A stretch of 64,000 nt of DNA from an uncultured Gemmiger sp. (GTDB taxonomy: Bacteria; Bacillota; Clostridia; Oscillospirales; Ruminococcaceae). The stretch is taken from NCBI GenBank assembly GCA_944388145.1, contig CALXHQ010000001.1, positions 62,001-126,000 of the forward strand, written 5' to 3'. This document shows positions 60,943 through 64,000 of the stretch, piece by piece. The position numbers and the translations under genes are program-made. The notes beneath the pieces are model-generated. The model made no database searches. It worked only from the letters and a program-made list of their open reading frames with translations, and was not told where the DNA came from. Position 1 is the first letter of the stretch. Each line of letters opens with the position of its first letter.

Positions 60943-61892
60943 GGTACTTCCTTCCGGGATGGGGATTGAGAGGTGCTGCTCTGCCGGCGGGCCTCCTCGA
61001 CCCGGCGGGCAGCCTCCTGGATGCGTTTGAACCGGTGGGAGAGCCCCGCCTTGCTGACCGGCGGGTCAAATTTTTCCGCCAGACGGGCCAGGGTCAGATC
61101 GGGATATTCCATCCGCAGGCGGGCAGTCTCCCGCAGAGGTTCGGGCAAGGTGTCCATGGCACCGGACTCCTGCAGGGTACGGATAGCCATCTGCACCTGC
61201 ACGGTGGCCTGCACGCTCTTGCCCAGGTTGGCTGTTTCACAGTTGGAAAGGCGGTTGGTGCGGTTGCGCATATCATTGTAGATCCGCTGTTCCATCACCC
61301 GCATGGCGCAGTTCCCCGCCCCCATAAAGGTGAGCAGGTTTTCAATCTGATCACTGGCCTTGATATAGATCACGTTAGCTCCCTTGCGCAGCGTGCGGTG
61401 GGGACGGAAATGATGTTCTGACAAGATTGCTTCCAGCTGGCGGGAAACATGATACCGCTGGGAGAGGAACTCAATGGTATAGCCCTTCTCCGGGTCGGTG
61501 GCGGTGCCGCAGCAGAGAAATGCCGTGGACAGAAAGTAGGATACACATCGCTGACAGGCAAAACAGGCAGGGTTGATGCGCAGCGCCGGCTCTCGGCCGG
61601 TGTGGCCGAAGAGTGCCAGCATCTTGGTTACCTCCGCCGGGTCCTTGACAGCAAACTCGTACAGAATGCCGGAAGCACGCTGCTTTTCGGTGATGGTGCC
61701 AAGGATGCCGCAGCGGTCGTACAGCTTGCGGACCAGCGCGGCAACGCCCTCCTGCTCGGTCTGCAGCACAACACCGCGCTCGTCAAAATATTTGCCAAAA
61801 CAGGCCACCGCGTAGGCGGCAGCCTGTGCGCAGCAATGGCGCTGGATCTTGCGGCGCAGGATCTCGTTCTTGACATCCTGAGAAAAGCTCAA
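60939..61892 (-). CDS. whiA: DNA-binding protein WhiA
   Basis: WhiA has a LAGLIDADG-like N-terminal domain and a C-terminal helix-turn-helix. In Firmicutes it affects division and chromosome segregation. The 317-residue protein shows FSQDVKNEILRR and the C-terminal LTLARLAEKFDPPVSKAGLSHRFKRIQE. The start is TTG 61892 after GGGAGG. Its stop overlaps dnaE by four bases (ATGA). It lies 57 bases after rapZ; the yvcK gene usually placed between them is missing. Confidence 0.95.
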   Translation of the reverse strand: MSFSQDVKNEILRRKIQRHCCAQAAAYAVACFGKYFDERGVVLQTEQEGVAALVRKLYDRCGILGTITEKQRASGILYEFAVKDPAEVTKMLALFGHTGREPALRINPACFACQRCVSYFLSTAFLCCGTATDPEKGYTIEFLSQRYHVSRQLEAILSEHHFRPHRTLRKGANVIYIKASDQIENLLTFMGAGNCAMRVMEQRIYNDMRNRTNRLSNCETANLGKSVQATVQVQMAIRTLQESGAMDTLPEPLRETARLRMEYPDLTLARLAEKFDPPVSKAGLSHRFKRIQEAARRVEEARRQSSTSQSPSRKEVP

Positions 61893-61949
61893 GGTTTGGG
61901 GCCTCCCTGGAATTGGATTTGAAAGGGCTGTTCGGCATGAGGGATGCCG

Positions 61950-62813
61950 TTACAGGGTACGGCGGGCATCCCGGTGCTGGACGGTGGGGGCGTACCCCAG
62001 TTTTTGACAGTACTCACCAATTTTGCGTGCAAAGGTGATGGAACGGTGTTTGCCTCCAGTGCATCCCACCGCAATCATCAGCTGGCTTTTGCCCTCCTTG
62101 ACATAGAGGGGCAGGGCAAACTCCAAAAAGCTTTCAATCCGGCGCAGAAACTCCTGTGATTCAGGTGCTTTCATCACGTAGTCCACCACTGCCTGGTCCA
62201 GACCGGTGAGGTTTTTCAATTCAGGCACATAGAAAGGATTGGGCAGGCAGCGCACATCGAAAACCAGGTCGGCCTCCTGGGGGATGCCGTACTTAAAGCC
62301 GAAGGAAACCACCATCAGCGACATACCGGTTTGCCCCTTGTTCAAAAACAGGCTGCAGACCCGCTCACGGTTTTGGGCAGCGGAAAGCATGGAGGTATCG
62401 ATCACATACCGTGCCCGGTCCCGCAGCGGCTGAAGCAGCTGACGTTCCCGGCGAATGGCCTCCTGTACAGGCAGCCCTTCACTGATGGTCAGCGGATGCT
62501 GGCGGCGGGTTTCCTTGTAGCGGCGGCGAATCACGTCATCCGCCGCATCCAGAAAGAGAATCTCGTAATCTACCCGCTTTTCGTCCAGTGCTGCCAGTGT
62601 CCGGTCCACGTCCTTCACACTGCGCAGCCCCCGCACGTCCAGCACCACCGCCACCCGGTTGAGCTGGTTCTCGCCCTGCTGGGCAAAATCCACCAGGCGG
62701 GGCATTAACCCGGCCGGGATGTTGTCAATGCAGAAAAAGCCGATGTCCTCCAGGGCGTTGACCGCCATCGACTTGCCCGCGCCCGAAAGGCCGGTTACAA
62801 TCAGCAATTTCAT
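61950..62813 (-). CDS. rapZ: RapZ-family nucleotide-binding protein
   Basis: The 287-residue protein has the P-loop VTGLSGAGKSMAVNALED and the family block CIDNIPAGLMPRLVDFA. VAVVLDVRG is Walker B-like, and VGCTGGKHRSITFARKI the C-terminal ligand site. In enterobacteria RapZ guides RNase E to a small RNA; in Firmicutes (YvcJ) its role is less clear. The ATG at 62813 follows AAGGAAC. It lies 66 bases after murB. Confidence 0.95.
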   Translation of the reverse strand: MKLLIVTGLSGAGKSMAVNALEDIGFFCIDNIPAGLMPRLVDFAQQGENQLNRVAVVLDVRGLRSVKDVDRTLAALDEKRVDYEILFLDAADDVIRRRYKETRRQHPLTISEGLPVQEAIRRERQLLQPLRDRARYVIDTSMLSAAQNRERVCSLFLNKGQTGMSLMVVSFGFKYGIPQEADLVFDVRCLPNPFYVPELKNLTGLDQAVVDYVMKAPESQEFLRRIESFLEFALPLYVKEGKSQLMIAVGCTGGKHRSITFARKIGEYCQKLGYAPTVQHRDARRTL

Positions 62814-62879
62814 GTTGGCCCGTTCCTTCCCTTCTGCCGTGCCGCCCGCAGAATGGCGGTGCAGCAACCGCCGTTGGAA

Positions 62880-63785
62880 TTATTCCACCACACGGATCTC
62901 CCGTTCCAGGCGGTATCCGGTTTTTTCGTACACAATGCGAATGATCTCGTCGGTCAGGCGGAGCACATCCGCACAGGTAGCACCGCCGGTGTTCACCACA
63001 AAACCGCAATGCTTGGTACTGACCGCAGCACCGCCCACCGCAAATCCGCGCAGGCCGGCCTGTTCGATCAGCGCACCGGCAAAGGCGCCCTGGGGCCGCT
63101 TGAAGGTGCTGCCGGCAGAGGGCAATTCCAGCGGCTGCTTTTCCCGGCGGCGGGTCATCAGGTCCTGCATCTTTGCCTCAATGTCGGCGGAATTCCCCTG
63201 CTGAAGCTGGAACTCTGCCTCCAGGATCAGGCCGCCCTCCGTCTCAAAACGGCTGGTGCGGTAACCCAGCGCCAGCCGGTCCACCGGCAGCGTTTCCAGT
63301 TTCAGCTCATGATTGAGGAAGGACACACGGGCCAGCACCTGCTTCAGCTCACCGCCGTAGGCCCCGGCGTTCATGTAGACCGCACCGCCCACCGTACCGG
63401 GAATGCCAAAGGCAAACTCCAGTCCGGTCAGGCTGTGGCGCAGTGCCTCGCGGCAGACGTTGGCCAGCGACGCCCCCGCCGCAGCAGTCAGCCGGGTTCC
63501 GGTAACCTGAACGGGGCGCTTCATTTCCACCGTGCAGATCACAGCGCCGCCAAAGCCGGCGTCCGAAAAGAGCGTGTTGGAGCCGTTGCCCAGCAGATAT
63601 ATCCGCACGCCGGCGTCCCGGCAAAGTTCTACTGTGCGCAGCAGCTGCGCCGGGGTCTCGGGCAGGCAGAACACCGCGGCGGGGCCCCCGATCTTGAAGG
63701 TGGTGTGCCGGCTGAGCGGTTCGTCCTGCATAACCGGCAGTTGTTCTGCCCGCAACGCCCGCACAAGTGCTGCAATCTCTGCCAT
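62880..63785 (-). CDS. murB: UDP-N-acetylenolpyruvoylglucosamine reductase
   Basis: MurB reduces the enolpyruvyl group to form UDP-MurNAc. The 301-residue type II MurB binds FAD through RHTTFKIGGPAAVF and LGNGSNTLFSDAGFGG. GIPGTVGGAVYMNAGAYGGE and the catalytic serine in PSAGSTFKRP follow, then KHCGFVVNTGGAT. The ATG at 63785 follows CGGAGG. It is the first complete gene of the murB-rapZ-whiA-dnaE unit, 52 bases after a ROK gene. Confidence 0.97.
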   Translation of the reverse strand: MAEIAALVRALRAEQLPVMQDEPLSRHTTFKIGGPAAVFCLPETPAQLLRTVELCRDAGVRIYLLGNGSNTLFSDAGFGGAVICTVEMKRPVQVTGTRLTAAAGASLANVCREALRHSLTGLEFAFGIPGTVGGAVYMNAGAYGGELKQVLARVSFLNHELKLETLPVDRLALGYRTSRFETEGGLILEAEFQLQQGNSADIEAKMQDLMTRRREKQPLELPSAGSTFKRPQGAFAGALIEQAGLRGFAVGGAAVSTKHCGFVVNTGGATCADVLRLTDEIIRIVYEKTGYRLEREIRVVE

Positions 63786-63837
63786 AAATGTCCTCCGTCC
63801 AGGATAAGTTTGTACCGGGCCGCCGGGGCCTGGGCCA

Positions 63838-64000
63838 TCAGATTGAGTTTGCCAGGGCGGCTGCGCCGATCACACCGGCATCGTTGCGCAGTACGCAGGC
63901 GCGGATCTCGGGGCAGCGGCCTGTGGTAATATTATGCGTTTCCCGTTCCACATAGGCGCGGACGGGGGCCAGCAGGACCTCGCCCTGATTGGAGACGCCG
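63838..64000 (-). CDS. ROK-family glucokinase, 3' end (partial)
   Basis: The minus strand is open from the window edge to TGA at 63840-63838. It encodes the last 53 residues, GVSNQGEVLLAPVRAYVERE to ACVLRNDAGVIGAAALANSI. The DAGVIGAA ending is that of ROK sugar kinases, where it lies near the C-terminus. The 5' part is outside the window, so glucokinase versus other ROK members cannot be separated. It is in the same direction as murB. Confidence 0.82.
   Translation of the reverse strand, partial: GVSNQGEVLLAPVRAYVERETHNITTGRCPEIRACVLRNDAGVIGAAALANSI

Noticed and set aside
59224-60969. A 581-codon plus-strand open frame opposite dnaE
   Set aside because: DnaE is unambiguous and the antisense frame has no recognisable domain or start signal.

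Overview
The window is a gene-dense, GC-rich chromosome segment of a low-complexity-free, spore-lineage Firmicute. The evidence is a division and cell-wall cluster in Firmicutes order, spoIIR and a SpoIVFA/SpoIVFB-like pair, AddAB instead of RecBCD, SAM-I and FMN riboswitches, whiA-rapZ-murB, and strong AGGAGG-type ribosome binding sites. High GC with these genes suggests an Oscillospiraceae/Ruminococcaceae gut anaerobe, perhaps near Subdoligranulum or Gemmiger; that placement is inference. I see no insertion sequence, prophage, CRISPR array, tRNA or rRNA.

Layout. 1-3244 (+): a spermidine route, with the tail of a probable carboxynorspermidine synthase gene, then nspC, aguA and aguB. 3385-14556 (-): addB/addA recombination nuclease behind spoIIR, then ispE, a CPBP protease, and an Lrp regulator with an overlapping aminotransferase. 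14893-18958 (+): ACT-domain protein, PFL/UPF0210 protein, Crp/Fnr regulator, a membrane glycosyltransferase and a flavin reductase. 19072-25540: tmcAL (-) divergent from ackA (+), metK (-) under a SAM-I riboswitch, ribU (-) under an FMN riboswitch, and an MscS channel (+).

25667-36754 (-) is the division/murein cluster mraZ-rsmH-ftsL-PBP(PASTA)-murF-mraY-ftsW-murG-ftsQ. It starts from one promoter followed by four MraZ boxes at exact 10-bp spacing, and it lacks murE and murD. 37007-40422 (-): a coiled-coil gene, rsmD, uvrC and HPr. 40680-44873 (-): ylxM-ffh, then rpsP-khpA-rimM-trmD, where trmD carries a C-terminal GNAT acetyltransferase domain. 45270-46163 (+): an atypical cysteine-synthase-like enzyme behind a long leader.

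46306-54712 (-): a 1253-residue sortase-anchored vWA adhesin, the M50/M23 sporulation-type protease pair, an SRPBCC protein, ppk1 and a ComEA-like protein. 54952-56151 (+): a PatB/MalY-type C-S lyase. 56242-64000 (-): pfkA, dnaE, whiA, rapZ, murB and the 3' end of a ROK glucokinase.

Most convergent gene pairs are separated by long perfect hairpins acting as two-way terminators. At least seven genes appear to start with TTG. The points most worth a second look are the TrmD-GNAT fusion, the overlap of a terminator T-tract with the division-cluster promoter, the recurring hairpins inside the division cluster, the compact SpoIVFA/FB-like pair, and the Cys-codon leader ORF before the unusual CysK homologue.
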